Assembly: GCF_029227915.1 (NCBI RefSeq)
Contig: NC_079879.1
Coordinates: 12,462,001 to 12,526,000 of the forward strand
DNA length: 64,000 bases
Direction of reading: 5' to 3'
From: Hydractinia symbiolongicarpus
Taxonomy: Eukaryota > Cnidaria > Hydrozoa > Anthoathecata > Hydractiniidae
The notes under the pieces are model-generated. The model was not told the DNA's origin. It worked only from the letters and a program-made list of their open reading frames with translations, and searched no databases. This document shows, piece by piece, positions 33,801-46,500 of the stretch (positions are counted from its first letter, which is position 1; each line of letters begins with the position of its first letter). The position numbers and the translations under genes are program-made.

Positions 33801-36785
33801 AACTGTCTTACTTGTTTCAATGTCATTCCAAACCTTGTCAATAACATTTTTTATTTCAGTTTGTATGAATTGTAATTGGTCTTCTGCAATTTCATCTTCA
33901 ACAATTAAGGCAAGATTTGGATTTTGACTGCCATGACCCTCACCACCAGATATATTTTGATCCTCACATTTTTCAATATTTCTTCCTGTCCGCCCGTGTC
34001 CACCTCCATGTCCAACTATTCTAAATTTATCTGAATGCAAGTCTTTTGTTGTACCACGAATACAAGAGCTTATAATAACACCCATTTTCTTTGTAGTATT
34101 TACTTGATCATGTAGTAAAGCAGGAGGTGTTGCATGTCCCTGTTTCTGTGTCTTTTTTATGAAATGTCCTATTGGAGTTGAATTAGTGATTTTTATTTTC
34201 ACTTTTTCTGCATGTCCATCAGATATACTATATATTAAAAAGAATTAGCAAGATTTAGACAATTCCTATTATCTTTTCAAACATTAAATACCTTATCAGC
34301 ATGAATTACATAAAAGGCTATCCTGGGTAAATAATTACAATAATAATAATAATTCACTTATATACTTATATTCATTTTTGCAGATAAATAAATGTATCCA
34401 AAATTCAATTTTTAATACAAAATTTTAAAAAAGTTTACTTTTTTAAAAAATAGTATTCAGATTATAATTCTTCATACATAAACAGAAATAACTAACCTGG
34501 AAAAATTCAAGGTTTAAATTTCGCAGAAGAATAAGAAGAATTTTAATTTTGCAGATTCTTCTAAGATTGGTTATATATAGAGAACAAACCCAATTTAAAA
34601 AAATGTTTCTGATCCCCACAAGTTTAAAATATTGGCAATATTAATAGCTTAGCATGATTCTTTATATAATTATTAACCAAATTTCATTCCATTACCATTG
34701 TATGTATATAATTAGTTTTTTGTATCAATAAAATATTAACTACACAAATGAAAACTTTCAGCATGTAATTAAATTTAATCACAAATTAACCACCATTTGA
34801 TTTGATATCAGTGGATATGATGTAATTAATGAATGGTACAGAAGTCAAGGAAATAACTTTTAGGAAGCAATTTTATTAACAGGTAATTAATAGCTCACTA
34901 GAAACTTTATCAATTTGATGTGTGCATAAAATGAGAATGGTGTAAAATCTTGTGAAAAATACTCTTTTTTCTCTGAAATATGATTATTCATTTTAAGAAA
35001 AAACCAGCAAAAAATATTATTATTATTAGTATTAGTATTCAATATTTTACTTGGTTACAAACTTCAGAAAGTAATATTCTGCTATAAATGTTGGACCAAA
35101 AATATATATATTAATGTTACAATAAATGTATAAAAATTTTCAATAAAATGTTATAAAGTTGAAAGGTTAAAAAATAAATAAGAAGTTAATATACAGAGTG
35201 TCTGGAAAAGTGTAGCTGAAGAAGAAAGAAGCTGAAGAAGCAAGACGTAAAACACTAGAAGTACAGACTATACCAAACACTCATACTTTTAATCAAAAGT
35301 TTATTATTAATAAAAACAAATTAAAATTCTAGCATCTTGATATGGTTTTTAAAAGAATTAAAGTTTCAACTTCTCTAATATTCCTGGGTATAGAATTGTA
35401 AAGTTTAGCCCCAAGAAAGAGGAAAGACTTTCTTCCAAATTCCAACCTAACTTTAGGGAGTTTCAATAACAGCCCGGTTTGATGCCCGATTCTCATTACT
35501 TGTGAGCTTCTTTTGCTGGGTTGAAGTAAGATCTAAGTTTAATGAACAAAAATACAACATTAGTGGTTCAATCATGCTATCATATACTTTATATGTAGCT
35601 TCAGGTGTTAGATATTCACAAATTTTTGTTAACAATCTGATCCTGTTGGACATTTTCTATAACGCTCTTGAAAGTTTCTGTCCAAGTTTAAAGTTAGAGT
35701 AATGATGTTGCCCAAATAGCTGTACTCGTCGGTAACATTGATAGTATAGTTGTTGCATTTTACTTCAAACTCTTCTGGTACTTTTGATAACTTTTTTGCA
35801 GTGAATTGAAAAAAGTCAAAGTTAGTTATTCATGAAAAAGAGATCTGAAGGACAAAGGCTGCTCCTATTTTTTTCACCTATATACTTTATGTATTTTCTT
35901 GTTTTGTACATTGGATTAATAAATCAATCGACAAACTGAAATTAAGACTTGACCCATTGGTAAGCTATTTTGATCTAGATATTAAATCCTTCACTAATCT
36001 TTTCACTTGCTTTGCGAAATGCGAAATATCTTATGATTTGTTGTAATTAAAACAAATGAAAATACCTAGGTCACCATTAATGAAACAACAGAATTGGATG
36101 GAGGTGATATGGACAAATTGGTAAAACAGAGCTAAGAAACTATCATGTTTTCCCTAGGATAAGAAGTTACCCTATGAATGGTTCCTAAACACCTTGATAA
36201 AGTGTAGCTGTGATTATGCAGAAAATAATTTATATACTCGCAATAAATTAAAATAAATCCAAAATCTATTCTTGTATCTACTGTTTAAGCTAGACCAGTT
36301 TCTGTGTGATGTATATAATGTATTGATTTTGCAAAGAGGATGAAGGCTGTTTTCCACTTCAAGAAAATGCTTCGCAGAAGAAGGTCAAGGACAGAACAGA
36401 ATATTTTCTGCTGGTTATTTCCAGTTTATATGGTTGATACACATTTTAACAAAAAAAGTAAACACACTTTACATAATTCTCATAAAATACAAAAATCTGT
36501 TTGAATAACTAATCTTCTGCCTGTCGCTTACATATAGAATGCAATGAAGAACTTGAAGAAAATTTATGTTGTTAACATTTTAAGTATGCTGCCCACAAGC
36601 TTTCTTGATCCTGTCTGTTTTATTGTGGGAAATATTTTCTTGAATTGGAAAAAAAGCCTGCAAGCACATTTTAGTTTTGGCACACACATGGGAAATATTA
36701 TTACCTACAAGAACATGCACCCATAAAAAGTTATTTAGATAGCTAGTTAGATATTTTTTTACCTTGCTTGTTGTTCTACGTCCAT
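27864..36785 (-). CDS. STAND NTPase: DUF4062 - NACHT - Cys-rich zinc-type tail, 11 exons
   Basis: Exons (minus): 36785-36763, 34227-33675, 33545-33361, 32725-32497, 32128-32033, 31746-31441, 31330-30748, 30099-30026, 29638-29441, 29098-28877, 28208-27864. Every junction is GT/AG and phase-compatible, giving 937 residues. Gly/His-rich linker at 80-107; DUF4062-type domain from about 171 (RIFISSTFADFHAER, then LECDLRWGVP, then LLSERYGWIP); P-loop at 445-453 (AEPGTGKSS); Walker-B-like VLDAVNQ at 535-541; GLTETELRHLL helical region at 684-749; tail at 824-937 with CxxC or CxxH pairs at 845/848, 866/869, 885/888, 899/902 and 920/923/926. This order is that of TEP1, NWD1 and NPHP3-like proteins, signalling or scaffold ATPases, but no WD40 or TPR repeats follow. 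Weak points are exon 1 (23 bases, chosen because its phase fits) and the link to the last exon. Confidence 0.75.
30290..30595. repeat. MITE-like sequence in an intron of the STAND gene
   Basis: GCATGTGCAGTTTGTATAAACCTGATATGAA here matches the interior of the 195-bp MITE near 20070-20095 in order and spacing. It lies in the intron between exons 7 and 8 (30100-30747). Flanking inverted ends are too decayed to delimit. Confidence 0.35.
34228..36762 (-). other. Large first intron of the STAND gene
   Basis: This 2.5-kb intron is several times longer than the others (roughly 230-820 bp). It contains the retroelement fragment at 35330-35840. Nothing else recognisable is seen. If exon 1 as modelled is wrong, the true 5-prime exon may lie elsewhere in or beyond this interval. 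Confidence 0.5.
35330..35840 (-). mobile_element. Non-LTR retrotransposon RT C-terminal fragment
   Basis: Minus-strand translation with frame changes gives YSYLGNIITLTLNLDRNF, then RIRLLTKICEYLTPEATYKV with SMIEPLMLYFCS, then GAKLYNSIPRNIREVETL. This is the thumb and C-terminal region found after the RT core in CR1/L2/RTE-type proteins. It is 5-prime truncated, as expected of incomplete reverse transcription, and sits in the same orientation as the host gene within its first intron. It is a different family from the element at 13.5-17.4 kb. Confidence 0.6.
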
Positions 36786-36814
36786 TTTTCTTCTTCCTTT
36801 TGTAAGTAGCTATA

Positions 36815-36940
36815 TCATATCCTCTTTGTAAAAAACGGAACAACCTCTAAATTAGGGAAGCACTTCATGGAAGGATCCATATAGTCTGTGAATATGTCGT
36901 ATACTTGAACCTCTAACACAACCTCACCTTTACCCGACAT
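36815..36940 (-). CDS. Upstream ORF of 41 codons before the STAND start
   Basis: A frame starting MSGKGEVVLEVQVYDIF ends at TGA 29 bases before the inferred ATG of the STAND gene, in a different frame. It can also be read from an upstream ATG-less open stretch to 36997. It may be a translated leader ORF that limits translation of the main frame, or the start of an alternative transcript. No domain is recognised. Confidence 0.3.
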   Translation of the reverse strand: MSGKGEVVLEVQVYDIFTDYMDPSMKCFPNLEVVPFFTKRI

Positions 36941-37019
36941 TGTCGTATTCCTTTCCTCACGACAGCTCAACTGCTTCCGACACGCGACGTTAAACAATTT
37001 ATCAACGTCGTGATGTTGT

Positions 37020-40000
37020 TAATACATACTACTGCCTAATGTAATATCTTTGTAATATACAGTAATACACTGTAGTACTTAGTAATATGCCGTATTGTAT
37101 ACTGTAGTACTTAGTAATATGCCGTATTACTTTGTAGTATCCAGTAATACACTGTAATACCTTGTAGTATTCAGCAATACCCTGTAATACCTTGTAGTAT
37201 TCAGTAATATACTGTAATGCCTTGTAGTATTCGGTAATACACTGTAATACCTAGTAGTATTCAGTAATATACTGTAATACCTTGTAGTATTCGGTAATAC
37301 ACTGTAATACTTTGTAGTATTCAGTAATACACTGTAATACCTTGTAGTATTCGGTAATACACTGTAATACTTTGTAGTATTCAGTAGTACACTGTAATAC
37401 CTTGTAGTATTCAGTAATATACTGTAATGCCTTGTAGTATTCAGTAATACACTGTAATACCTTGTAGTATTCAGTAATATACTGTAATACCTTGTAGTAT
37501 TCGGTAATACACTGTAATACTTTGTAGTATTCAGTAATACACTGTAATACCTTGTAGTATTCGGTAATACACTGTAATACCTAGTAGTATTCGGTAATAT
37601 ACTGTAATGCCTTGTAGTATTCGGTAATACACTGTAATACCTTGTAGTATTCAGTAATACACTGTAATACCTTGTAGTATTCAGTAATATACTGTAATGC
37701 CTTGTAGTATTCGGTAATACACTGTAATACCTTGTAGTATTCAGTAATACACTGTAATACTTTGTAGTATTCAGTAATACTTTGTAGTATTTAGTAATAC
37801 ACTGTAATACCTTGTAGTATTCGGTAATATACTGTAATGCCTTGTAGTATTCGGTAATACACTGTAATACTTTGTAGTATTCAGTAATACTTTGTAGTAT
37901 TTAGTAATACACTGTAATACCTTGTAGTATTCAGTAATATACTGTAATACTTTGTAGTATTCAGTAATACTTTGTAGTATTTAGTAATACACTGTAATAC
38001 CTTGTAGTATTCGGTAATATACTGTAATGCCTTGTAGTATTCGGTAATACACTGTAATACCTTGTAGTATTCAGTAATACACTGTAATACTTTGTAGTAT
38101 TCAGTAATACTTTGTAGTATTTAGTAATACACTGTAATACCTTGTAGTATTCGGTAATATACTGTAATGCCTTGTAGTATTCGGTAATACACTGTAATAC
38201 TTTGTAGTATTCAGTAATACACTGTAATACCTTGTAGTATTCGGTAATACACTGTAATACTTTGTAGTATTCAGTAGTACACTGTAATACCTTGTAGTAT
38301 TCAGTAATATACTGTAATGCCTTGTAGTATTCAGTAATACACTGTAATACCTTGTAGTATTCAGTAATATACTGTAATACCTTGTAGTATTCGGTAATAC
38401 ACTGTAATACTTTGTAGTATTCAGTAATACACTGTAATACCTTGTAGTATTCGGTAATACACTGTAATACCTAGTAGTATTCGGTAATATACTGTAATGC
38501 CTTGTAGTATTCGGTAATACACTGTAATACCTTGTAGTATTCAGTAATACACTGTAATACCTTGTAGTATTCAGTAATATACTGTAATGCCTTGTAGTAT
38601 TCGGTAATACACTGTAATACCTTGTAGTATTCAGTAATACACTGTAATACTTTGTAGTATTCAGTAATACTTTGTAGTATTTAGTAATACACTGTAATAC
38701 CTTGTAGTATTCGGTAATATACTGTAATGCCTTGTAGTATTCGGTAATACACTGTAATACTTTGTAGTATTCAGTAATACTTTGTAGTATTTAGTAATAC
38801 ACTGTAATACCTTGTAGTATTCAGTAATATACTGTAATACCTTGTAGTATTCGGTAATACACTGTAATACCTTGTAGTATTCAGTAATACACTGTAATAC
38901 TTTGTAGTATTCAGTAATACTTTGTAGTATTTAGTAATACACTGTAATACCTTGTAGTATTCGGTAATATACTGTAATGCCTTGTAGTATTCGGTAATAC
39001 ACTGTAATACCTTGTAGTATTCAGTGATACACTGTAATACCTTGTAGTATTCAGTAATATACTGTAATGCCTTGTAGTATTCGGTAATACACTGTAATAC
39101 CTTGTAGTATTCAGTAATACACTGTAATACTTTGTAGTATTCAGTAATACTTTGTAGTATTTAGTAATACACTGTAATACCTTGTAGTATTCGGTAATAT
39201 ACTGTAATGCCTTGTAGTATTCAGTAATACACTGTAATACTTTGTAGTATTCAGTAATACTTTGTAGTATTTAGTAATACACTGTAATACCTTGTAGCAT
39301 TCAGTAATATACTGTAATACCTTGTATGTTCGGTAATACACTGTAGTTTTTTGTAGTATTCAGTAATACACTGTAATACCTTGTAGTATTCAGTAATATA
39401 CTGTAATGCCTTGTAGTATTCGGTAATGCACTGTAATACCTTGTAGTATTCAGTAATATACTGTAATACCTTGTAATATTCAGTAATACCCTGTAATACC
39501 TTGTAGTATTCGGTAATATACTGTAATGCCTTGTAGTATTCGGTAATACACTGTAATACCTAGTAGTATTCGGTAATATACTGTAATGCCTTGTAGTATT
39601 CAGTAATACACTGTAATATCTTGTAGTATTCAGTAATATACTGTAATGCCTTGTAGTATTCGGTAATACACTGTAATACCTTGTAGTATTCAGTAATACA
39701 CTGTAATACTTTGTAGTATTCAGTAATACTTTGTAGTATTTAGTAATACACTGTAATACCTTGTAGTATTCGGTAATATACTGTAATGCCTTGTAGTATT
39801 CGGTAATACACTGTAATACTTTGTAGTATTCAGTAATACTTTGTAGTATTTAGTAATACACTGTAATACCTTGTAGTATTCAGTAATATACTGTAATACC
39901 TTGTATGTTCGGTAATACACTGTAGTACTTTGTAGTATTCAGTAATACACTGTAATACCTTGTAGTATTCAGTAATATACTGTAATGCCTTGTAGTATTC

Positions 40001-43000
40001 GGTAATACACTGTAATACCTTGTAGTATTTAGTAATACACTGTAATACCTTGTAGTATTCAGTAATATACTGTAATACCTTGTATGTTCGGTAATACACT
40101 GTAGTACTTTGTAGTATTCAGTAATACACTGTAATACCTTGTAGTATTCAGTAATATACTGTAATGCCTTGTAGTATTCGGTAATACACTGTAATACCTT
40201 GTAGTATTCAGTAATATACTGTAATAACTTGTAATATTCAGTAATACCCTGTAATACCTTGTAGTATTCGGTAATATACTGTAATGCCTTGTAGTATTCG
40301 GTAATACACTGTAATACCTAGTAGTATTCGGTAATATACTGTAATGCCTTGTAGTATTCGGTAATACACTGTAATACCTTGTAGTATTCAGTAATACACT
40401 GTAATACCTTGTAGTATTCAGTAATATACTGTAATGCCTTGTAGTATTCGGTAATACACTGTAATACCTTGTAGTATTCAGTAATACACTGTAATACTTT
40501 GTAGTATTCAGTAATACTTTGTAGTATTTAGTAATACACTGTAATACCTTGTAGTATTCGGTAATATACTGTAATGCCTTGTAGTATTCGGTAATACACT
40601 GTAATACTTTGTAGTATTCAGTAATACTTTGTAGTATTTAGTAATACACTGTAATACCTTGTAGTATTCAGTAATATACTGTAATACCTTGTATGTTCGG
40701 TAATACACTGTAGTACTTTGTAGTATTCAGTAATACACTGTAATACCTTGTAGTATTCAGTAATATACTGTAATGCCTTGTAGTATTCGGTAATACACTG
40801 TAATACTTTGTAGTATTCAGTAATACTTTGTAGTATTTAGTAATACACTGTAATACCTTGTAGTATTCAGTAATATACTGTAATACCTTGTATGTTCGGT
40901 AATACACTGTAGTACTTTGTAGTATTCAGTAATACACTGTAATACCTTGTAGTATTTAGTAATATACTGTAATGCCTTGTAGTATTCGGTAATACACTGT
41001 AATACCTTGTAGTATTCAGTAATATACTGTAATACCTTGTAATATTCAGTAATACCCTGTAATACCTTGTAGTATTCGGTAATATACTGTAATGCCTTGT
41101 AGTATTCGGTAATACACTGTAATACCTAGTAGTATTCGGTAATATACTGTAATACCTTGTAGTATTCGGTAATACACTGTAATACTTTGTAGTATTCAGT
41201 AATACACTGTAATACCTTGTAGTATTCGGTAATACACTGTAATACTTTGTAGTATTCAGTAGTACACTGTAATACCTTGTAGTATTCAGTAATATACTGT
41301 AATGCCTTGTAGTATTCGGTAATACACTGTAATACGTTGTAGTATTCAGTAATATACTGTAATACCTTGTAGTATTCGGTAATACACTGTAATACTTTGT
41401 AGTATTCAGTAATACACTGTAATACCTTGTAGTATTCAGTAATATACTGTAATACCTTGTATGTTCGGTAATACACTGTAGTACTTTGTAGTATTCAGTA
41501 ATACACTGTAATACCTTGTAGTATTCAGTAATATACTGTAATGCCTTGTAGTATTCGGTAATACACTGTAATACTTTGTAGTATTCAGTAATACTTTGTA
41601 GTATTTAGTAATACACTGTAATACCTTGTAGTATTCAGTAATATACTGTAATACCTTGTATGTTCGGTAATACACTGTAGTACTTTGTAGTATTCAGTAA
41701 TACACTGTAATACCTTGTAGTATTTAGTAATATACTGTAATGCCTTGTAGTATTCGGTAATACACTGTAATACCTTGTAGTATTCAGTAATATACTGTAA
41801 TACCTTGTAATATTCAGTAATACCCTGTAATACCTTGTAGTATTCGGTAATATACTGTAATGCCTTGTAGTATTCGGTAATACACTGTAATACCTAGTAG
41901 TATTCGGTAATATACTGTAATACCTTGTAGTATTCGGTAATACACTGTAATACTTTGTAGTATTCAGTAATACACTGTAATACCTTGTAGTATTCGGTAA
42001 TACACTGTAATACTTTGTAGTATTCAGTAGTACACTGTAATACCTTGTAGTATTCAGTAATATACTGTAATGCCTTGTAGTATTCGGTAATACACTGTAA
42101 TACGTTGTAGTATTCAGTAATATACTGTAATACCTTGTAGTATTCGGTAATACACTGTAATACTTTGTAGTATTCAGTAATACACTGTAATACCTTGTAG
42201 TATTCGGTAATACACTGTAATACTTTGTAGTATTCAGTAGTACACTGTAATACCTTGTAGTATTCAGTAATATACTGTAATGCCTTGTAGTATTCGGTAA
42301 TACACTGTAATACGTTGTAGTATTCAGTAATATACTGTAATACCTTGTAGTATTCGGTAATACACTGTAATACTTTGTAGTATTCAGTAATACACTGTAA
42401 TACCTTGTAGTATTCGGTAATACACTGTAATACTTTGTAGTATTCAGTAGTACACTGTAATACCTTGTAGTATTCAGTAATATACTGTAATGCCTTGTAG
42501 TATTCGGTAATACACTGTAATACCTTGTAGCATTCAGTAATATACTGTAATACCTTGTAGTATTCAGTAATATACTGTAATGCCTTGTAGTATTCGGTAA
42601 TACACTGTAATACCTTGTAGTATTCAGTAATATACTGTAATACCTTGTAGTATTCGGTAATACACTGTAATACCTTGTAGTATTCAGTAATACACTGTAA
42701 TACTTTGTAGTATTCAGTAATACTTTGTAGTATTTAGTAATACACTGTAATACCTTGTAGTATTCGGTAATATACTGTAATGCCTTGTAGTATTCAGTAA
42801 TACACTGTAATACCTTGTAGTATTCGGTAATACACTGTAATACTTTGTAGTATTCAGTAGTACACTGTAATACCTTGTAGTATTCAGTATTATACTGTAA
42901 TGCCTTGTAGTATTCGGTAATACACTGTAATACCTTGTAGTATTCAGTAATATACTGTAATATCTTGTAGTATTCGGTAATACACTGTAATACTTTGTAG

Positions 43001-43567
43001 TATTCAGTAATACTTTGTAGTATTTAGTAATACACTGTAATACCTTGTAGTATTCGGTAATATACTGTAATGCCTTGTAGTATTCGGTAATATACTGTAA
43101 TGCCTTGTAGTATTCGGTAATACACTGTAATACCTTGTAGTATTCAGTAATACACTGTAATGCCTTGTAGTATTCAGTAATACTTTGTAGTATTTAGTAA
43201 TGCACTGTAATACCTTGTAGTATTCGGTAATATACTGTAATGCCTTGTAGTATTCGGTAATACACTGTAATACTTTGTAGTATTCAGTAATACACTGTAA
43301 TACCTTGTAGTATTCGGTAATACACTGTAATACTTTGTAGTATTCGGTACTACACTGTAATACCTTGTAGTATTCGGTAATATACTGTAATGCCTTGTAG
43401 TATTCGGTGATACACTGTAATACCTTGTAGTATTCAGTAATACACTGTAATACCTTGTAGTATTCAGTAATATACTGCAATGCCTTGTAGTATTCGGTAA
43501 TACACTGTAATACCTTGTAGTATTCAGTAATATACTGTAATACCTTGTAGTATTCGGTAATACAATA
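37020..43567. repeat. 6.5-kb minisatellite array, 30-bp unit with higher-order structure
   Basis: The unit is three related 10-mers: GTAATACACT, GTAATACCTT, GTAGTATTCA (last base A or G). Roughly 215 units fill the interval. The left edge (37020-37140) is degenerate and the right edge is abrupt. Variant units (CAGTAGTAC, TGTATGTTCGG, a 20-bp short unit AGTAATACTTTGTAGTATTT) recur in order, showing higher-order repeats: three consecutive 210-bp blocks at about 41820-42450, and a 768-bp block present twice at about 40700-42240. Because 30 is divisible by three, the minus strand reads as YYKVLQ[YC]ITE repeats. This is a by-product, broken by the 20-bp units. The array abuts the 5-prime end of the STAND gene. 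Confidence 0.95.
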
Positions 43568-46500
43568 ATAGTAATACGTTGTTATGTGGATTATTAAAAC
43601 TTTAAACACGGTTGCTATTGCCCGCTATGACGTAAGTTGTAACCAATGACATGCCGCCCTTTACCTGGGTAATAAAGCTATATATGGCACTTTTCTGTCA
43701 TTTGTATTTGGATGTCCAGTGTGATATTTAAGATGATTTAAGTTTGTTGTTTTTGTCCTCAGTGATCATACATTTTCCCCCGCCATTAGCTTGACTTTCG
43801 TGTAAGTCACTAGTCGAAAACCAACAACCGTTGCAAAGAGGCTACAATAAACACTCGACGACAGCATGTTGAATAAACAGTGGTACTCTGTAGTTTGACA
43901 AATCATTAGTATTATCCCTATTGTTTTTGTTTGATTTTTTATATTTTCAAATATCTATACGCCAATAAGATGAACACTACTGCGTTACCTAAATTAGACC
44001 AAAGCTAAGTTGTTTATTTTTGAGCTTCAAAGATTATCTTTAATTTTGTAAAATTTGGGACGACAATATTTCTAATTGGGAATTTTTAACATCGATATGC
44101 GTGTGGCGTGGTGGAATGCAGAGGCAAGGGGGGATTGCGGGATTCCTACAATTTCGTATCCTGATACTATAATATGCACTAATCATTGCTCCCCATGTTA
44201 GGATATATATAACTTGCTTCAGAGGTCCTGCAGTGTTTAATACTGGCTCTAATATTCCTTGACGGTGTTCTTGTAAGTCGAAATATCGAAGTTTTTTTCG
44301 TGCATTCTTATCACCCTAATTTTTAAAAAATGTTGCAGATTAAAACAAAATAATACCAACACACCAATTCATAACAAAACAATTACATTTCCCGTTGTAA
44401 AAACCGGCGTATAAAAAAAAAATTCCGACGAAATAGAATCTCTTTAGAAAATTTTTAGGCGATGTTTTATAGAACTGGAGTGTTGCACTAACTAATCGTT
44501 CATAATCTACACTTTGTGCTAAAAATGCATGAAGTATAAACTAGTATATAAATAACTAGCTGTATTATACTTCGTTTAGAAAGCGTTATACTATTTGACA
44601 GCCTGAGCGCTAATGAGAGGGTGGAAGGGAAGCGGAAAAGAAAATGAGATAAAAGACGTGCTGAATTACCTCCTTTTTTTTACTGTGTTATATTAAAATA
44701 GCAAGTGGTAACAAACTATAAAATGTCGTGCTTCTTTGTTTTGTTTAATAACTTTTTGTGTCTAGTAGCATGATTCGGACAAATACGTTTTTAAGCGTTT
44801 TAATAAATGTAGTTTACATCTTATGTAATTTTGGAGATATCGTAGATATATATTACGTTAATTATGCTGAACCTTATTAAGTGCACAATTTGTCAAGGCT
44901 GTTATTGGTCGAAAAACAAAAAGGACATATATAAAATCACTGTTTTGTCTAGAAAGTGTTTAAAATTTAGAACGATATCTTTTTTATTTGAACCTACTTT
45001 TGTTTTGTAGTGTTGAAGTGTTTTATTTTCTTTCTATTTTGCTTATTTACATAGGTTTATTATTTTTTTTATTTTACTAAACATTTTTTACAATTACTTG
45101 GTAGAAATATTTCACAGTCCTAAAGGTTCTGGACTGATATGTAGCTCTGCCAAAATTGTTTAAAAGCACAATGTATATATGTTAGAAATCAGATTATATT
45201 TGTATCAGTTATTTTTCTGTTTATGTCTTTCTCCATGAAGTATTAACGAAAGTTCAAGAGACTCGAGAAAGTGATTTGATAAAATGAATGCTGGAGTTAT
45301 CAACTGTATTGTTAACAGGCCCCAGAATAATCTGAGGCGTTTTGTACGTTAAATGACTTGGGACTGGGTCAATTTTAGCAAAAAATGGGAAAATAAAAAT
45401 ATCTTTTTCTCTCAGTACTTTCAGAAATGTTAACAACGTGTATGAGCTGGTCCTACCTACACCATATTTTATAACTAAAAACGTCGCCCAAGATTGTAGG
45501 TTTGGCATAGTCATGACTATTGATTGAGCGTTGTTCAAGTCAGTTCAGCCAGTTTTAATATCAATTCTCTAGTTAACTGACGTCAAAGATTAAATCTTTT
45601 TAAAACAAAATTAAACCTGCAAAGGAATAGCGGCGGAGTGGATTATTTCAACGCTAAGAAAGCAGAAAGGTTTAAAGCCAGTCAACTTTTAGGAACAAAA
45701 ATTTTAAAAACAAAATAATTAGCAGATATTTAATCAAATTTCAGTATTTTTATTGCTTTTTTCCGATTTGTTTGATTTTAAGTGGAAATCCACCTTAACG
45801 GAAATGGTTTTTATATTCTTATGTGGTTAAGTTTTTCTGTGATTGGTTAATGTGCACGAAATATACTACGGAAAAACGAGTGTAAGTTGCACCTATTTTT
45901 CAATGCCATACTCCAGAAAGGCTACACTTTATAATTTGCTGAATATCGAGCAAAATGACAATTTGTAGAGAAATTCATTCCAAAATTTTTTACTCAAAAC
46001 ATTATTTTTATAAAACAGACAAACGTTCGCGGTAACGGGAAACAAAGGTCAAACTTTTTTTTTTATTTTCTTCACTTAAAATGAAGTATGATGTGACATG
46101 ACAGACATGTTTTTATTATTTATTTTTACTCTAATGTTGACTAGAAGCAATTTAAAGTTTCAATGGTTATGATGTCATAGTTGCGTTAGGCTATACTCAT
46201 AGTTAGTATGTAGGTCAGATCAAACAAAATTCAGTAAACCTAACAGATTATTGGAAACTTTGATATCTTACCCTGAGGCATATTTATACATAATAAATTG
46301 CTAACATACATGTAACAGTAGAAACCTCTGTTCTCCTATAAAGAGCCTTTGAGACTCCTATAGTGAGATTTTTTAGTTCACAAAGAAACACATTAAAAGA
46401 GACCTACGTTTATCAAGATCTATGTTTAGATTCAGGATCTTTTTCAGACCATTCGCGTTTTTCTTCTCCCTTTTTATTAACTTATTTTTAGGGGATTACC

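Noticed and set aside
36580-36843. ORF continuing the exon 1 region in another frame (FLQRGYDIATYKRKKKNGRR)
   Set aside because: Its donor-side phase does not match the acceptor of exon 2, whereas the frame starting at the ATG at 36785 does.
37020-43567. Possible CRISPR-like array of regularly spaced repeats
   Set aside because: There are no unique spacers. The repeats are contiguous 30-bp monomers in an intron-containing animal genome.
39141-43609. Multiple ORFs of YYKVLQ[YC]ITE repeats, up to 201 codons
   Set aside because: They follow directly from a 30-bp unit divisible by three. The frame changes at every 20-bp or 29-bp variant unit and there is no splice or start context.
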